Shown: in pieces, positions 1 through 12,825 of the stretch | Position numbering within the stretch: position 1 is the first letter of the stretch | How the letters are laid out: each line of letters starts with the position of its first letter | Assembly: GCA_028023455.1 (NCBI GenBank) | Contig: JAQFVV010006453.1 | Location: 1,224,001 to 1,288,000, forward strand | DNA: 64,000 nt | Direction: 5' to 3' | Source: Epiperipatus broadwayi | Taxonomy: Eukaryota; Onychophora; Udeonychophora; Euonychophora; Peripatidae | The notes under the pieces: generated by a model | The model's database searches: none | Told to the model about the DNA's origin: nothing | The model's input: the letters and a program-made list of their open reading frames with translations, nothing else | Position numbers and translations under genes: made by a program

Positions 1-169
1 CAATCTTTTGTGTTGTTTATTCATTTATTTAAATTGGGATGGAAATTTGCATAATTTTAAATTTTAGTGTAAGAAGCATTTAAGATTAGCTAATTGGTTG
101 AAATAGAGGTATGGGATGTGTAAGAATTTAATCAACATTTTGTAATCAAAAATATCCTTATTTCTTTGT

Positions 170-490
170 ATATATAAATTCAGAAGTTTCATACCCTTTA
201 ATTCATCTTCCTATTCAATTGTCCATTGCAGAGACCAGTTGAGTTAATTCTTATGGTATATCTTCAATGTTTTCCTCAGGCACAAAAATAAGCACATCAT
301 CCACATACTGCATATAAAATAACTTTGGGTGCTGTGGCTACATTTTTTGAGATAACCATTTCTTCATAATTTGTTAATGTGATGCTATAGATTATGCCAC
401 TATTTGATAAGACCATCAGCCAATCATAGTCCATTTTATAAAATTTACTGTTGGTTAGGGTAGTTATGTCATTATCTATCCACAATAAAT
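170..490 (-). pseudogene. Reverse-transcriptase fragment, probably Penelope-like
   Basis: On the minus strand near 255-315 a reading frame gives FYMQYVDDVLIFVPEE, the YVDD active-site block of a reverse transcriptase. It is followed, after a frame change, by SLQWTIE and then LLNLYIQRNKD, which looks like the IQFTIE...LPFLDV..RN block that follows the catalytic motif in Penelope-like elements. Upstream in the minus direction the frame continues to about 485 (NYEEMVISKNVATAPK). Stops and frame changes interrupt it, so it is a dead fragment. No endonuclease or terminal repeat is visible nearby. The assignment to Penelope rather than another YVDD retroelement rests only on the short downstream block. 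Confidence 0.5.
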
Positions 491-2580
491 CTAGGTATCT
501 TAGGATTGCAGACTAGGTTCTGTAATGTTTACATATTTAAATCTTTTATTAACAGTAATATGTCACAACATTGAAATCTTTTTTTTAATAATTTTCCTAA
601 CTTAAACACCTGCTTAACATTATACTATTCTAGTTAATGTTTTTTTGTTTTTTTGTTTTTTGGATTGGCATTGTGACCATATTTACAAATATCCAAATAT
701 ATAAAATAGGGTGAAATTTATAGGCTTTATGGGAAAAAATTATTACATAATTAGGAATTTAAAAAATCACTTCTTTCTATCCTGAGTGGGAAAACACCCA
801 CAGATTAACAAGCATAAACAATTCTATACAAACATGCTAAATTTTGTTCTAGTTTAAATTCAATATTTTTGGATTGTAGGATATAAATTAGCCTTCCTTT
901 CAACATGTGGATCATATTATCAAAAAGCAACATAATGCAAAGAAATAGGAGATATGGTTTATTACCAATTACAGTAATTCCTCTAACTAAAGAAAAATAA
1001 CGTAGATATAAGCAAAATTTGGAATTTAAATATCATTATCATAAACAAGCATCCAAAAATTAATTAATTGTTGAGTGTTCTTAATAACAATTTATCATCA
1101 TAAGAAGAAATCCTTTTATTAATTCCTTATTCTTTAGAGATTTCAAATAATCAAATGTTTGCATAAGCATCTATTCTCCATGAGTTACTGTAGTGGTGGA
1201 ATATGGATTGAGAGTGGATTAAAAGATCAGTGAAATGGAGCTCAATGTTGTCACATCCAACGTTTAAACATCATTTGCTATCCTGGACAGCAAACAATTC
1301 AGTATATATATATATAATAAAAATTAATTAGTCTCTAAATAGAAAATAAATTGAAATAATTGTCAATGCATCATTTTTTATATTTTTTAATTTTCTCTCT
1401 CTCTATATATGTAGCTCTATTATAAAAGAATAGCATTTTGCGGACGACATGTACCTGGGTCAATAGGACATGTACCTTGATCAATAACTACCCATATTAG
1501 CTATTTTTAAAATAATCATTAATACTGAAATATAAAAATATTAAAGAACTATTATCTGCTATTCTGTCATTTTATGTTATTTATATACATCAAAATTAGA
1601 TTTCTGAATTTAAAGTGAATACGTTATTTTATATTTAATAAAGTTAAATAAAAGTTCGCTTTTATTTCCCCAGATGTCACTACAAAATTATATATTCGAC
1701 ATGAATTTCTCATTAATGAGATTTATTTACATCCAAAGTAAACAACAAAAAAAAGGGGGGGGGGAGGGCGTGAAAGGGAAAAATGATTTCTTTCTGTTCT
1801 TTTCATCAATTGAATAATTTACCTGTGCTTCACAATCTGAAATTCATAGATAATTACAGGTATCAGTTTTAAACAAATTGAAATAAATAAATTTAAAAAA
1901 AAAACAGAAACTATTCAAAAGATTTATATACGAAAAGTTTGTTCACTTTTTTGATTTCTATAATAAATAAATATTCATGGTATATCTGTGGATTTTTTTT
2001 TAATATTCTTAATATTATATAACCGTTTAACCCTCTTTGTAATACTTTGTTCAATATAATATAATTGATGATAAAATGCTATTTAGTGCAATATAGGGAC
2101 CGCCTGGAGAATTAAAAGTTTCTGAATGAAAGATCATATGTTACTTATAGTTTTTGATTCATCACATGATTTCTTACGTAACTAACCATTTCATTATTTA
2201 CTTATTAGTGAAGGTGGTTAACAATTTTATTTCCATTCCATAAAATAAAATTCAAAGAATATTTCCTTCTTATAATTGTGATCTTTGCTTCAATTAGTGA
2301 AGCCATTTTCAACATTTTTGAGTTATGTTTGGATGACATAAAAATTAATGGGCTAGTTTATAAGCTTGGGAGTTTATAAAACATTCAAGCATGATATCGA
2401 TAAAGCTGGAGTCATAATTCATGGAATTTTTGCTCTAGAGTTCACTACTTTACCATGTCATTAAAACATGCATAGAGATATGTTTATAATTCCATACTTC
2501 ATGAAAGTACATCTAAAATATGACATATCTAAAAAGAAAAAAGTACTGTAAAAAAAAGTCCAAAAATGGGGGAGCAATCT
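491..2580. other. AT-rich interval without recognised genes
   Basis: I see no coding or RNA feature. It holds a tandem duplication of about 21-24 bp at 1447-1489 (the core ggacatgtacctgggtcaat occurs twice, slightly diverged), a (CT)n(TA)n tract near 1393-1410, and an A-run followed by a G-run at 1748-1770. Confidence 0.5.
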
Positions 2581-2604
2581 TACTAAAATTCATTCAAGTT
2601 GATA

Positions 2605-2818
2605 TTGATCTTCATATACAACTTGCTCTTTTCAAACTGGATTCCAAGAGATTGTAAAAGACCCAGAAAGAGACCATTTGTGAGATGGAGTGATGAAATA
2701 AGAAAGTATGCAGGAGTGGTGTGGAGAATTGAGGTTAGAGATTGGAGAAGATGGATTGAACTTTGAGAGACTTTCATCCGTGGATTGATAATGGTTGAAA
2801 ATGATGATGATGATGACA
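2605..2818 (+). pseudogene. LINE 3'-terminal fragment (RW-rich C-terminus, family B)
   Basis: On the plus strand a frame reads NWIPRDCKRPRKRPFVRWSDEIRKYAG, then VRDWRRW, and ends with an aspartate run encoded by a (GAT)n tract. This is the familiar C-terminal tail of a non-LTR retrotransposon polyprotein (the G/KRP.-RW-D-E-I block). It is severely 5'-truncated and includes no catalytic domain. Related scraps lie at 9597-9750 (-), 10575-10945 (+) and 44190-44590 (-). All stop at about the same point, consistent with retrotransposition from the 3' end. The clade is not determinable from this piece. Confidence 0.6.
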
Positions 2819-3014
2819 TTTATTTTATATGACTAATCCAATGAAGATGTGATTTTATTATAATGAACACTATTGATCATATCCAGCAAATTGAAGAATG
2901 TCTTTTGATTTTATCATTGTATTTTTAAACTTTTATAGACTATTTTTCAATAAATCTTTTTTAATGCTTTTATGCCATGTTGATAGACTGTCCACATCTT
3001 ACTTCCATACAATA

Positions 3015-3075
3015 AATTATTATTATTATTATTATCATTATTATTATTATTATTATGATGATGATGATGTTTCAA
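3015..3075. repeat. (ATT)n/(ATG)n microsatellite at LINE 3' end
   Basis: About 12-13 ATT units with one ATC interruption run into (ATG)4 and then the LINE 3' UTR. Read on the LINE strand, the UTR ends ...CATCATCATAATAAT. It may be the LINE tail, the target, or both. Confidence 0.85.
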
Positions 3076-3384
3076 AGGATAAACTTTATTAGTATTCTAT
3101 AAGGTTATACAAGTTACATTTGACACATAGTTCTTACATATAAATTAGTTTCACAAAACTGCATATGTACAATGATTTGATCAGTAACTGTATGCGTTAT
3201 CAAACTAGAAGTCTTTAAGAAAAAAAAGTTCAACAAAATCAATGATGATCACTCAATCATATGATAATATTCAATTAGATATACAATTAAATTAAAGCAG
3301 GAATGCATCTAGTTTGTGTCAGTCGGCTTTAGAACTGACACAAAGATCCATTTTAGATATAGTTTCTTTTTTTTGTTAGTGCTT

Positions 3385-6300
3385 TTATATAAGTTCTTGT
3401 ATATTCCAGGTGTTAATGTACTTAGATTGATCTGTAATCTTTATGTCTCTTTCATGTATGGTTTGCAGCTTATTTCTGAACGTGTTTGGATGTCTTCTGG
3501 AATTATAATTGTATATGAAATTACACCTTGTACACCATAAAGCATAGAGTAGAAATGTGCAGATTCTTATTTCAGCAAAGATACCCCTTTTAAAAGAGTC
3601 AAAAAGGGTTTTCATATTGATTTTTTTACCCTTGAGTGAAGTGCTAATAATTTTACGAATGTTTTCTAGACTTGAGCATGAGAAAAAAAGATGGTTTTGT
3701 GTCTCCGAGTCCCTATGGCAAAGATTACATATATCATCTATATCTTTATAGTTTCTTTGATATTTCAAAAAGTGTTGTGTAGGTAGTGAGTCTAGATTTA
3801 TCTTTAGGAGAAAGTCAAAATATTTTGGTTCAAGTGACCATAGTTTGAATTTGCGACATAATTGTTTATTATTAATATGAAGTGGAGTTTGTACATCGTC
3901 TTTATTTGGATGTAGAAGTTGATAAACTTCCCAATATTTATATTTGGCTTGTGGTGGTTTAAAGTTAAGAGTGTGAATTGTTAATAATGGTGTAAGTAGT
4001 GTGTTCAGATATCTTTGGAGAGGAGGTAGTCTATCTGTAGGAGTAATCTTGGCAGCAATTTCTAAATATGGGAATTTTTGTGCACATGTAGATATTATGA
4101 TCAATGTTTTTTTGTATCCTGAAGACATGTATTGAGTGAAGGCCAAGGCCATTTTGTGAAAGGGGTTTTCTTAGGCATTTTATTGATATTGAAATAATCT
4201 TTTTTCCCCAGAATAATTTTCTGCATAAGGAGTCTATTTTATTTGTAAATGCCTTGGTATAAATGATTGTTGGAGTAAAATAAGAGATTTTTGTAATCAC
4301 TAGCATGTTAAGCAAGGCCATTTTTGTATATAGAGAGAGGTAGGCTTTGGAGAGTGAATTGACAGTCTTTTCCACTTTCTCTATCAAATTTTTCTGTATG
4401 AGCGATCTCATAGGTGAATGTCGTAAATAATAAGTTGAACCCAAGAAATGCGCTTGGTCTACCTTTGAAAACTTTATTATTGCTATTACCGGTGAAGATC
4501 TGCCATGCACATGATTTCTCCATATTGAATGTTAGCTTGTATTCTTTTGTAAAATTATTAAGTATCTTAAGAAGTTTGGGAATTTGTTTTTGAGATGATA
4601 GAAATATTGCTATATCATCCATATATGCGATATATGAGATGTTGTCATTGATGGTGGGCACGTAGATTCCTGAAAATTCATTTTCTATTATTTTTATAAA
4701 AGGGTTGATATAGGCAGTGAACAGTAAGGCACTGAGAGGTGAGCCCTGAGGAATGGGCTGATGTGGCACTATTGGTGGTGAAGTTTTCCCATTTAGGGAA
4801 ACATAAATCTCACAGTTTAAAATCAAGTTAGCAAGCAAGTTTAGATATGCGTTCGGAACTGAGTATTTTTGCAGAGTTTTAAGAAGAGTACTGATGGAAA
4901 TCATGTCAAAAGTGGCTTCAATATCTAGTTGAATAACAACTGGACTGTATTTTTTATTATCTCTAACACTTTCTATAGTTGACTTGAATAGAAAGGCTGC
5001 CTGTCCTGTTGAGGATTCCTTTTTGGCAAATTGCATTTTTGATAGGTTTGGCAAAATGAATGGCTCTATTTTATCTTTTATCACTGATTCTATTATCTTT
5101 ATGCCAAGAGAGCACATTGAAATTGACATAGGTTAGTGGTGTTTGAGATTAATTGTTTCTTTTTCATAAATGGCACAAGCATAATTTGATTTAAGCCCTG
5201 TATTTTATATAGATGCCTTTAGTGAGGTAGGAGACTAGGTTAAGCATATATTGTGCAGCGATTTTATCAATGTTTGTATACAAACTTGGAAATTCCATCT
5301 ATGCCAGGATGACATAAATCTGGCATCGCTTCTATTTTTTTAATGAAATCTTTTAAAGAAATTTTAAATTCATTTTCTGATTTATCTTGTGAAAAGGCCA
5401 TTAGACTTGGAGAGGATACCCTCTGGAATTTCTCTCTATACAGTATGTAAAGCTGCTCCAACATAAAATCTCCATAGACAATTTCAGTTTGAACTTTAAT
5501 AGCTGCTGGGACTCGCACCTGGGAGGGGTGGCCTAGCACCCATCTAATGAAGTTTCTGGTATACATGTGTGGTTTATTTAAATATAACCTTTTCTTTTTA
5601 ATGGAGATATATTCTTTAAGCTGGTTTGTTAACTCTTGATATGTCTTCTTTAATGCCATCAGACAGGGATGATCGAGATTTGATTGAGAAGTGCCAATAA
5701 TTTTTTTATAGGTATCATCCATAAGCTTTAGTAGTTTTGTTGGGGATGTTGTTGTCCTGGTAAGATGATCAATATTAAATGAAAGCAGGTTAGTAAAAGC
5801 ACACCATGCTTGGACTGGATCCATTGTAATATTCTTCAACTTGTGTAGATATATGTATACTTCTGAAAAAAGATATTCTGGTGTGCATGATGGTAGTAGA
5901 ACTCTGATGGTTCTTCCTGTATTAATTGTTGTTCTATTATCAAAATTAATTTCCAGTGACACTAAAACAGCTGCATGATCAGAGAGGGGGGAATTCTTTA
6001 ATTGAATGCATATCATGTTATGTAATGATGGCGAATAGAAAACCAGATCTATAAGTGATGAATGTCTACCATTGTTAAATGACACGGCCTTCTCCGGCAG
6101 AAAGCCTCTTCCACTCATCATCGGAAAGGACAGCTGATGTAACCATTTGCCGGTGAAGGTCTGATATGTCATGTTGAAATCTCCCAAAATAATCATCGGA
6201 TACATAGCATTTATGAACCTAGAGTTAAGTGTTTGTATAATTCTATTTATAATAGTGGGGTCTGGGGGGATATAAACAATTGCTATGTTTAAGGTAATGG

Positions 6301-6607
6301 CTTTATGAGTGAATGTAATTATCAGCAAGTGTGCATCAATATGTAGGATTTTGAAAGAACTAAATGGGCAGGCTTTATCAATGATGATGCCTGTACCCAC
6401 TGATGGAGTGTCAGATGTGTTTGAGAAGGCTGTAAAGCCCTTGGAATTTAGCTTGTCTGTAGGGTTGATTAATGAGCCACTGTAGATTTTTGTTTCGATA
6501 ATGCCCATTATCTGCGGTTTAAAAAGGTCATACCATTTAGTGAGGAGGTCAATTTTTTGTGGGGAGTTTAACCCTCTAACATTAAAAACTCCTATTTTAA
6601 TATCCAT
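3385..6607 (-). pseudogene. LINE ORF2: APE endonuclease - reverse transcriptase - CCHC (broken)
   Basis: The frame starting at 6607 (446 codons) is the endonuclease: N9 in FNVRGL, E38 in IIETK, GDFN at residues 142-145, DLVF at 187-190 and SDH at 209-211. This is the full set of APE-fold active-site landmarks. Its end (PGIDGISKFVYK) is already the start of the RT domain. After a frame change the piece at 5129-4308 has the RT blocks LDIEATFD (residues 68-75), QGSPLSALLF (128-137) and YMDD (169-172). The next pieces (4510-4031, 4152-3385) are in two further frames. They hold the thumb region and the C-terminal CNLC...H...C finger (C142, C145, H154, C159 of the last piece). At least three frameshifts separate the parts. 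As in other L1/Tx1 elements the protein would nick target DNA and prime cDNA synthesis there; this copy cannot. Confidence 0.85.
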
Positions 6608-6738
6608 TATTTGTATGTGTGTGCACGTATATATCAGAATCTAAACCTAGCATAGGAAAGTTTTATTCTAAAATAAAGTTAAATATTTTAATAAGTGAAT
6701 CTGTAGTATATTTTAATGGATCAATAAATATGCATTGT

Positions 6739-8099
6739 TCAATTATTGTCTGTAGATTTGAGAGAAATATCATTGGATCTCATTTTCCTATCTATGAATG
6801 GGTTTTCAAGTGAAACTTTATTTATGTTTGTAATACTATCAGTTTCCTCTTCCATTGGACTATTTTCTGATGAGTATGTGGCAATTAGAGAGGCATTGTA
6901 ACTTTGCGTGATGTTAGCTTTTTTTCTAGAGACTGGAGGAGGGGAATCATTATCACTACTTTCACATTCTAGAGCCATGAGTTTCTTGGGATTATTACCT
7001 GATTTTTTTTAGGTGGCCGACCTGTTTTTCTAGTGATTTGAGGAGTTTCTAGAATTTGTAGGAGCGGCAACACTGTGAGCGATTCCATTATTTCGAGAGA
7101 TGTTTTATTAAGAGGGGGTGAGATTTCCGGATTAGGAGAGAAGGAAACTTCAATGCTATCGGACCCTGTAGTATGTAGAATCAGATTTCCACTATTGCTA
7201 ATGTTAGTATCATTTTTTTCCTCAATATTATGGTCTGTCGATTGCACATCTTCATCTACAGTCACTTCTTGATTACTATGAAAGTCTTCTTTTGGGCATT
7301 GATGTAAGGGGGATGCACTCATATTACAATTATTACGTTATAAAGATGGACAGTTACTAATAAGATGACCGCGTTCTTTGCAATGAAAGCATTGCGGTTT
7401 TAGACCGTTTATTACAAGAAATAATGTCGCTTCTTCATCTGCAACTTGTGTTGGAATATTTTCAGGATTAATGTTCTCTCCAGTTTTACTTTAAATCTAT
7501 AATTATTACTAAATATTGGGATGGGTGTATTTTTAATCTGTAAAAGCTGAAAATCTATCACCTTCCCAAATGGTTTCATAAGTTTAATGAAATCTGTTTC
7601 TGAGTAACCTAGGTAAGTTTTTTTAATTAAACCAGTAATAAAGTTTTCTCTGTTGGGATTGACTACAACTAATGCATACTGCCCCAGAGTTTTCATTTCT
7701 TGTCGGAACAATTCTTTGCTTTCTTCGTTTACAAATTCAGTAGCCTGATAACACGGATTCGGATGATCTCCCACGCGAACTATCAAATTCCATAGTTTTT
7801 TATTATTTATCTTTTCGAATAGAAGCTCCTTAGGGAATCTATATAGCGAACAGTTTCTATCTAATTGCTATGACAATGGAGCGTCCAGTGAAAAAATGTT
7901 TAAATGAATTGAAGAGTTCCCTAGGGATCGTCTGGTTAAACACTTCAGATATTTTATTAAGGCTATCATTAGACCAAGGCTCTTTTATTGTGTTAATGTA
8001 GGTTTCAGTGATTTTTGGGGTAAGATCTAGTTTCATCAGATCTCCTGCTGTAGAACGGTGAAATCTAGGCGCTAGCTGCATTTTCCTTGAGAAAAACAA
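6739..8099 (-). pseudogene. LINE ORF1: nucleic-acid-binding protein with zinc knuckle and AT-hook (broken)
   Basis: The first open piece (8099-7857) starts MFFSRKMQLAPRF. The second (7786-7412) contains a segment ending FIKLMKPFGKVIDFQLL that looks like an RRM half, as in Tx1-like ORF1 proteins. A third frame at 7409-7338 encodes CFHCKERGHLISNC, a perfect CX2CX4HX4C retroviral-type knuckle (codons 7391-7350), followed by a TAA. In the same frame after that stop, an acidic, serine-rich tail (7322-6969) ends in an AT-hook-like TGRPPKK. A further frameshift leads into the last piece (6978-6739). The order knuckle, acidic tail, AT-hook, then ORF2 is clear despite the damage. The role is inferred to be RNA binding in the retrotransposition particle. 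Confidence 0.75.
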
Positions 8100-8408
8100 T
8101 CGTGTATTATTTTCACTTTTTTTTTATAACCATTGATGGTAATTTTGCAACTTGTGCATAAGAACTTTTAAACGTGTATGAGCTGACAGACATCATGGCT
8201 GGATGTTGGACATCTAAGTCCATTATGCAATCAATCTGTGTTGCCTTTTTGTATTTCTCTTCTTTTTTAAATTAATCTATTAGTTTTCTATTTTATAGTT
8301 ATTAGAGATATAAAACTCCTACCTGTAATTGGTATATTTTATGATATTTTAATAAATTGAGGAGCACGATCTGAACGAGTGGTAAGCTAGAGGCGACCTC
8401 TGGTGCCT

Positions 8409-8963
<555 letters not shown>

Positions 8964-9188
8964 TACAGTAATGCCACTCAGTGCAAGCCAAAGTAATCAA
9001 TGGATGCCAGAAGGTTTGTGCATCAAATCCTTGTCTAGTGCCTAATCATCCAATATCCCCAGACTATTTTCTATGCTTTTGTCAGTGAGTAAGGAGCCTT
9101 GTATCTGAGAGCATTGCACCTAGATTTTATGCACAAGCCTTCCGGTATCCATTGATTACTCTGGCTTGCACTGAGTGGCATTACTGTA
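8964..9188. mobile_element. MITE with 58-60-bp terminal inverted repeats and TA flanks
   Basis: The left arm (8964-9023) and right arm (9129-9188) are near-perfect inverted repeats beginning CAGTAATGCCACTCAGTGCA just inside a TA dinucleotide on each side. The spacer of about 105 bp has no ORF. A TA target-site duplication and short non-coding body are typical of Tc1/mariner-mobilised MITEs. No transposase is in the window. A shorter decayed relative lies at 12826-12894. Confidence 0.75.
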
Positions 9189-9596
9189 TAAAGAGCTTTG
9201 CATGTTTTAATAAATTTATTCAACCATATGTTGAACAATGATTTGATAAGAACCATGAATAGATCAGTTCACCTAGTTTGGATAAACTAAAATACTGTGC
9301 AACAATAAAAGTAGTCTCTCTATGTCCATGAACTCACCATTCATTATTTTAAAAATTCATGGTTTGGAAAATATTAAATAAATAAAAATTACAAAGTTTA
9401 TACATGTATTCACTTACATGTACATTAGTATAAATCGTTAGTTAATCATTATCTCATTTTGTGCACTAATAACGCTTTCAGTATGCATTTAGTCATATGG
9501 TTCTTCTCTCTCTCTCTCTTTCTCAATATATTATTGTACTGTCACTTTTATACCTTTTTTGTTTTTGTTAAGTGCCTTTATTGACATTTAGTGCTA

Positions 9597-9750
9597 CCAC
9601 CATCATCATTTTAAACTATTATTTCACTGCAAGATGGTCTCTCCAAATTCAATCCATTTCCAATCTCTAGTCTTACTTTTCCACATAATCCCCCACAATT
9701 CCTTATTTCGTCCATACATCTTACATGTGGTCTCTTTCTAGGTATTTTAT
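9597..9750 (-). pseudogene. LINE 3'-terminal fragment (family B)
   Basis: The minus strand encodes YKIPRKRPHVRCMDEIRNCGG followed by the LEIGNGLNLERPSC region, in the same order as the fragment at 2605-2818, and ends in a (GAT)n-like tract at 9597-9610. It is 5'-truncated with no catalytic domain. Confidence 0.5.
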
Positions 9751-10364
9751 AATACAGTAAATTTAAATGGTATCACAATTTTACATAAACATATATAACA
9801 TAAACATTGTAGAGGGTTTGCTATTATATGTCATTTTTAATATTCACAAAAAAGATTGGAACTAAATATAATAGGCTATAGAGTAACTATTGTTGACAAT
9901 AAGACTGTAATAATAATAATGATGATGATATGATAAAGATAGATATAGGCATCAAGATAATTGATTGACAAAGCATTACAATAAAAAATACAATACTGTA
10001 TTGTACTTTAAATTTGCTTGTTAAATTTTTTTTTTTGAGGTATGAACAAAATTTATTTTGGATTAATAAATTGAGTAAATATCTTATAATGATGTGGCTA
10101 AATAAAAGAGTTCAATGATAATCCTATTTTCAGACCTCAAAGTACATAGTTTATCAAATTTGCAGAAACTATTAATATGACAATAGAATAATGGTAACAT
10201 CATTAGCATCTTTTTAATTGTTTTTTCACTCAGATATCTTTCTGGAAATCATTTCATTTTTGATTTTTAATCACATGATTGTATAATGGTATTTACACCA
10301 ATCACACAGGGGAAGGGAGTTTGATTCTCAAGAAGATGCCTTTATTTTCTTTTCTGCAGTTTAG
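9751..10364. other. AT-rich interval, nothing recognised
   Basis: No ORF, RNA or terminal-repeat signal. A short (ATA)(ATG) run occurs at 9909-9930. Confidence 0.4.
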
Positions 10365-10572
10365 CACCATAGTAAAATGATGAACTTGAAAGTTAAAAAT
10401 CATGGATTTAATCCTAATCAATCACTTTTGATGCTCAAATGTTGATGTCCATATATATATTTCACCTTTATTGTTAAAAGGAGGTTGCCTTGACAACAGT
10501 TTGAAATTGTTGATTTTTGTTAATATTGGATTGATTAAGTGTTGACTGGCTTTTAATGATATATATATATTA
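10365..10572 (+). mobile_element. Probable tRNA-derived SINE, decayed
   Basis: The 5' part (about 10368-10435) resembles a tRNA: a TTTAGCACCATAGTAAAATG D-arm-like box, an AACTTGAAAGTT hairpin like an anticodon arm, and ggatttaatcc in the B-box position. It is followed by a tail (10478-10570) containing ccttgacaacagtttgaaat that recurs at 49628-49730. Both copies end in (TA)n. The shared tail makes it a dispersed family; the tRNA resemblance is weaker. Confidence 0.5.
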
Positions 10573-10574
10573 TG

Positions 10575-10945
10575 TTTTTGAAAGATGTGTTTTACCATTT
10601 CTTAATTATGGATGTGAGATATTGATACAGAGGCTTCAGTCTATCAACACAGTATAAAGAGATGTTATGTTTGTAGTAACAAGAAAGAACTGAAAGTGAA
10701 ATACTTGAGTGAGAAAACCAACAAGTATTATTGGCATAACTGAAAAAATTAAAAGCCTGAAATGGATCTGGACTGGATATATGGGCATCAAGATATTGTA
10801 AAAAATGTGAAAAAGACCATATATATAGGTGGATGAAATAAGGACGTTAGTTGATGTGATATAGAAAAAAAGAGAATATGGATTGTAGAAACTGACTTGG
10901 AAAGATTTTCATTTTGCAATTGATCAATAATGGTTAGATGACGAT
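10575..10945 (+). pseudogene. LINE C-terminal fragment (family B)
   Basis: The frame begins with FLNYGCEI (the 'YGCE.W' block found after the RT thumb in several non-LTR families), continues EKIKSLKWIWTGYM, then a basic RP..-W block, and ends in the aspartate run at about 10935-10960. This is the longest plus-strand copy of the family also present at 2605, 9597 and 44190. Stops interrupt it throughout. Confidence 0.6.
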
Positions 10946-11704
10946 AATGATTGATGAACTGTATTGTTTTGTTTTAAATTTTGTTGTTTAAAAGAGTCAT
11001 TTAAATAAATGAACTATTGGCATGCAATATATATAAAAACATATACATGTAATATATATAACATATATGTTCATTCATTCGAATTCTTTTTCTTCTTCTA
11101 TTTTATTAATATAATTTATTTATTGACAATGTCCTGAGCATAATAAAGCGATGTAGACATCTCATTGTTTTTTAAATCACATTCTAAACTAACTATCTCA
11201 TTATTCAGTTCCATGAAGTTTTAATAAAGTTTGAAACGACTTTTCTACTTATTCATTTAATTGGAAAGCTCTAAGAGAGAATATCTTCAAACTTATCAGA
11301 TTAGCACTAGAATAAAAGAGCTTGATGTATTAATGAAATGCATTTTAATAACGAAAATAAAGTGAACCGTGATCTCCGAGACTATAAATTTTATGATGAG
11401 GAAAGAATAATTTAGACACTGATAATAACTATGAAATTCACCTAGTCGGGAACGAAGCACTTCTCCTTAAAACAGTAACAGAATTAACTTAGCAGATACA
11501 TTTCAGCTGAGATTTAGGTAATAACTTTAAAATTAAAAAGTGATTGAAATAATATTTGTAATCGATAAGATAGCAATTTTATGTTAAATTTAATCAGCGT
11601 TTTTAAATTATAAATTTAGATTGTTTTGAAGTCATTTTAAGGCTAACTTGCTTTTTTTTTCTTTAAACATATACGTTAACATAATATATATATATCGTAA
11701 TTTT
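10946..11704. other. AT-rich interval, nothing recognised
   Basis: No supported feature. It contains short (TA)n runs and long A/T homopolymers. Confidence 0.4.
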
Positions 11705-11812
11705 TTTTTTATGTGCCATAGCATCGGCCGGGAAGCGAACCCGCTAACTCGGGACAATTGCGTGTAAAGCAGCTGTGCTGACCTCTCGACTACCATTGTT
11801 ACTGTTTTTTCA
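11705..11812 (-). mobile_element. tRNA-derived SINE (Ser/Leu-like, with extra arm)
   Basis: On the minus strand the unit reads TGGTAGTCGAGAGGTCAGC (A box), a long variable region, then GGGTTCGCTTCCCGG (B box) and a constant 3' end GATGCTATGGCACAT followed by an A-rich tail. The same layout occurs at 45939-46048, 49985-50060 and 50609-50715. The long variable arm points to a Ser/Leu-type tRNA ancestor. It is not a functional tRNA gene because the acceptor arms do not pair. No clear target-site duplication was found. Confidence 0.75.
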
Positions 11813-11943
11813 TATTTAAACTCTATATGGAGGTTGCTTCCGACAGCTCGAAATATTCAATGAGCACATTAATGATGTCAAACATTGGTTTCATATATAT
11901 ATAATATGATATATTTTTATTTTTCTTATTGCGTCGCAATATC

Positions 11944-12187
11944 CATATATCATTTACGTACTTTATTACTTTTACAATGCTTTTTACAACCTACTATTGA
12001 CAGTTTTCATTGTCTCAATAATGTTTTATAACTATAACAAACACAATGCAAATACATAAATACAGGTTATATGTTTATGGTATAGTGTTTGTTATAATTC
12101 TGAAGAAAATTGATGGGGCTATCGAAACCGACAATACTTGGTTGTAAAAAGCATTGTAAAAGTAATAAATATCGTAAATGATATTAA
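11944..12187. repeat. Inverted repeat with hammerhead-like boxes, possible Penelope terminal region
   Basis: Arms of about 56 bp at 11944-11999 and 12132-12187 share ttacaatgctttttacaacc and its complement. Inside the right half at 12100-12130 lies CTGAAGA ... CGAAACC, resembling the CUGANGA and GAAA boxes of the hammerhead motifs described in Penelope-like elements. A Penelope-like RT scrap follows 500 bp downstream on the same strand. Confidence 0.5.
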
Positions 12188-12655
12188 TATTATACAACAT
12201 ATCTTGCGTTATTTAGTACAATGACAGAAAGACGGGTTCTGTGGCTCAAGGTCCATGTATCATTGGCTCCAATCCTCAAACTTTTTATGAATCCTCCAGA
12301 AAATGTCCATTCCATTATTACTATTTTTATAATATGACATAAAAAGCTTTGTGTGGAAGCAGTCATAGAAATGTGACAATCTAGAAGAATACACACACTA
12401 AGCAAGTAATAATCTAAATATCGTCGAATATGTCATTTTCTTCATAGATGTATACCACCCTTAAAAGACTTGCTTTTTAATTATTTTATTAGATCTAAAA
12501 CTATATTATTCTATTAAACATTCTTTGTTTTTGTTTTAATGTCTATAATAATAATTTACTCTTTTTGCAGCCTTAAATTAAATATATGGTAGATTTTACA
12601 AAATGAGTAAAGGTTGGCTCAATGGTTTCACAATTATGCAGTTTTATTTTATCTT
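12188..12655. other. AT-rich interval, nothing recognised
   Basis: No supported feature. The small minus-strand open frame here resembles nothing I know. Confidence 0.4.
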
Positions 12656-12659
12656 ATTA

Positions 12660-12822
12660 TGAAGAGAATATTTTAAATAAATGAATGTTAAATAATGGTA
12701 TTAAAATATATACAAGATATGTGGATGATGAATTTTTGTGTGCTTCTTCAAAAATAATTGATCATGTTTTTAATGCATTTAATAAATCAAAAGGTGTTAA
12801 ATAGACTATGGAAAAGAGGTGT
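12660..12822 (+). pseudogene. Penelope-like reverse-transcriptase fragment
   Basis: A plus-strand frame reads NGIKIYTRYVDDEFLCASSKIIDHVFNAFN and then meets a stop. RYVDD.F is the catalytic block of Penelope-like and related RTs, and the following FNAFN stretch fits the helix after it. The sequence to either side is too decayed to extend the domain. With the inverted repeat at 11944-12187 it may be one element relic. Confidence 0.55.
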
Positions 12823-12825
12823 GTG

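Noticed and set aside
3316-3751. Plus-strand frames inside the LINE at 3-8 kb
   Set aside because: Antisense shadows of ORF2 and the 3' UTR.
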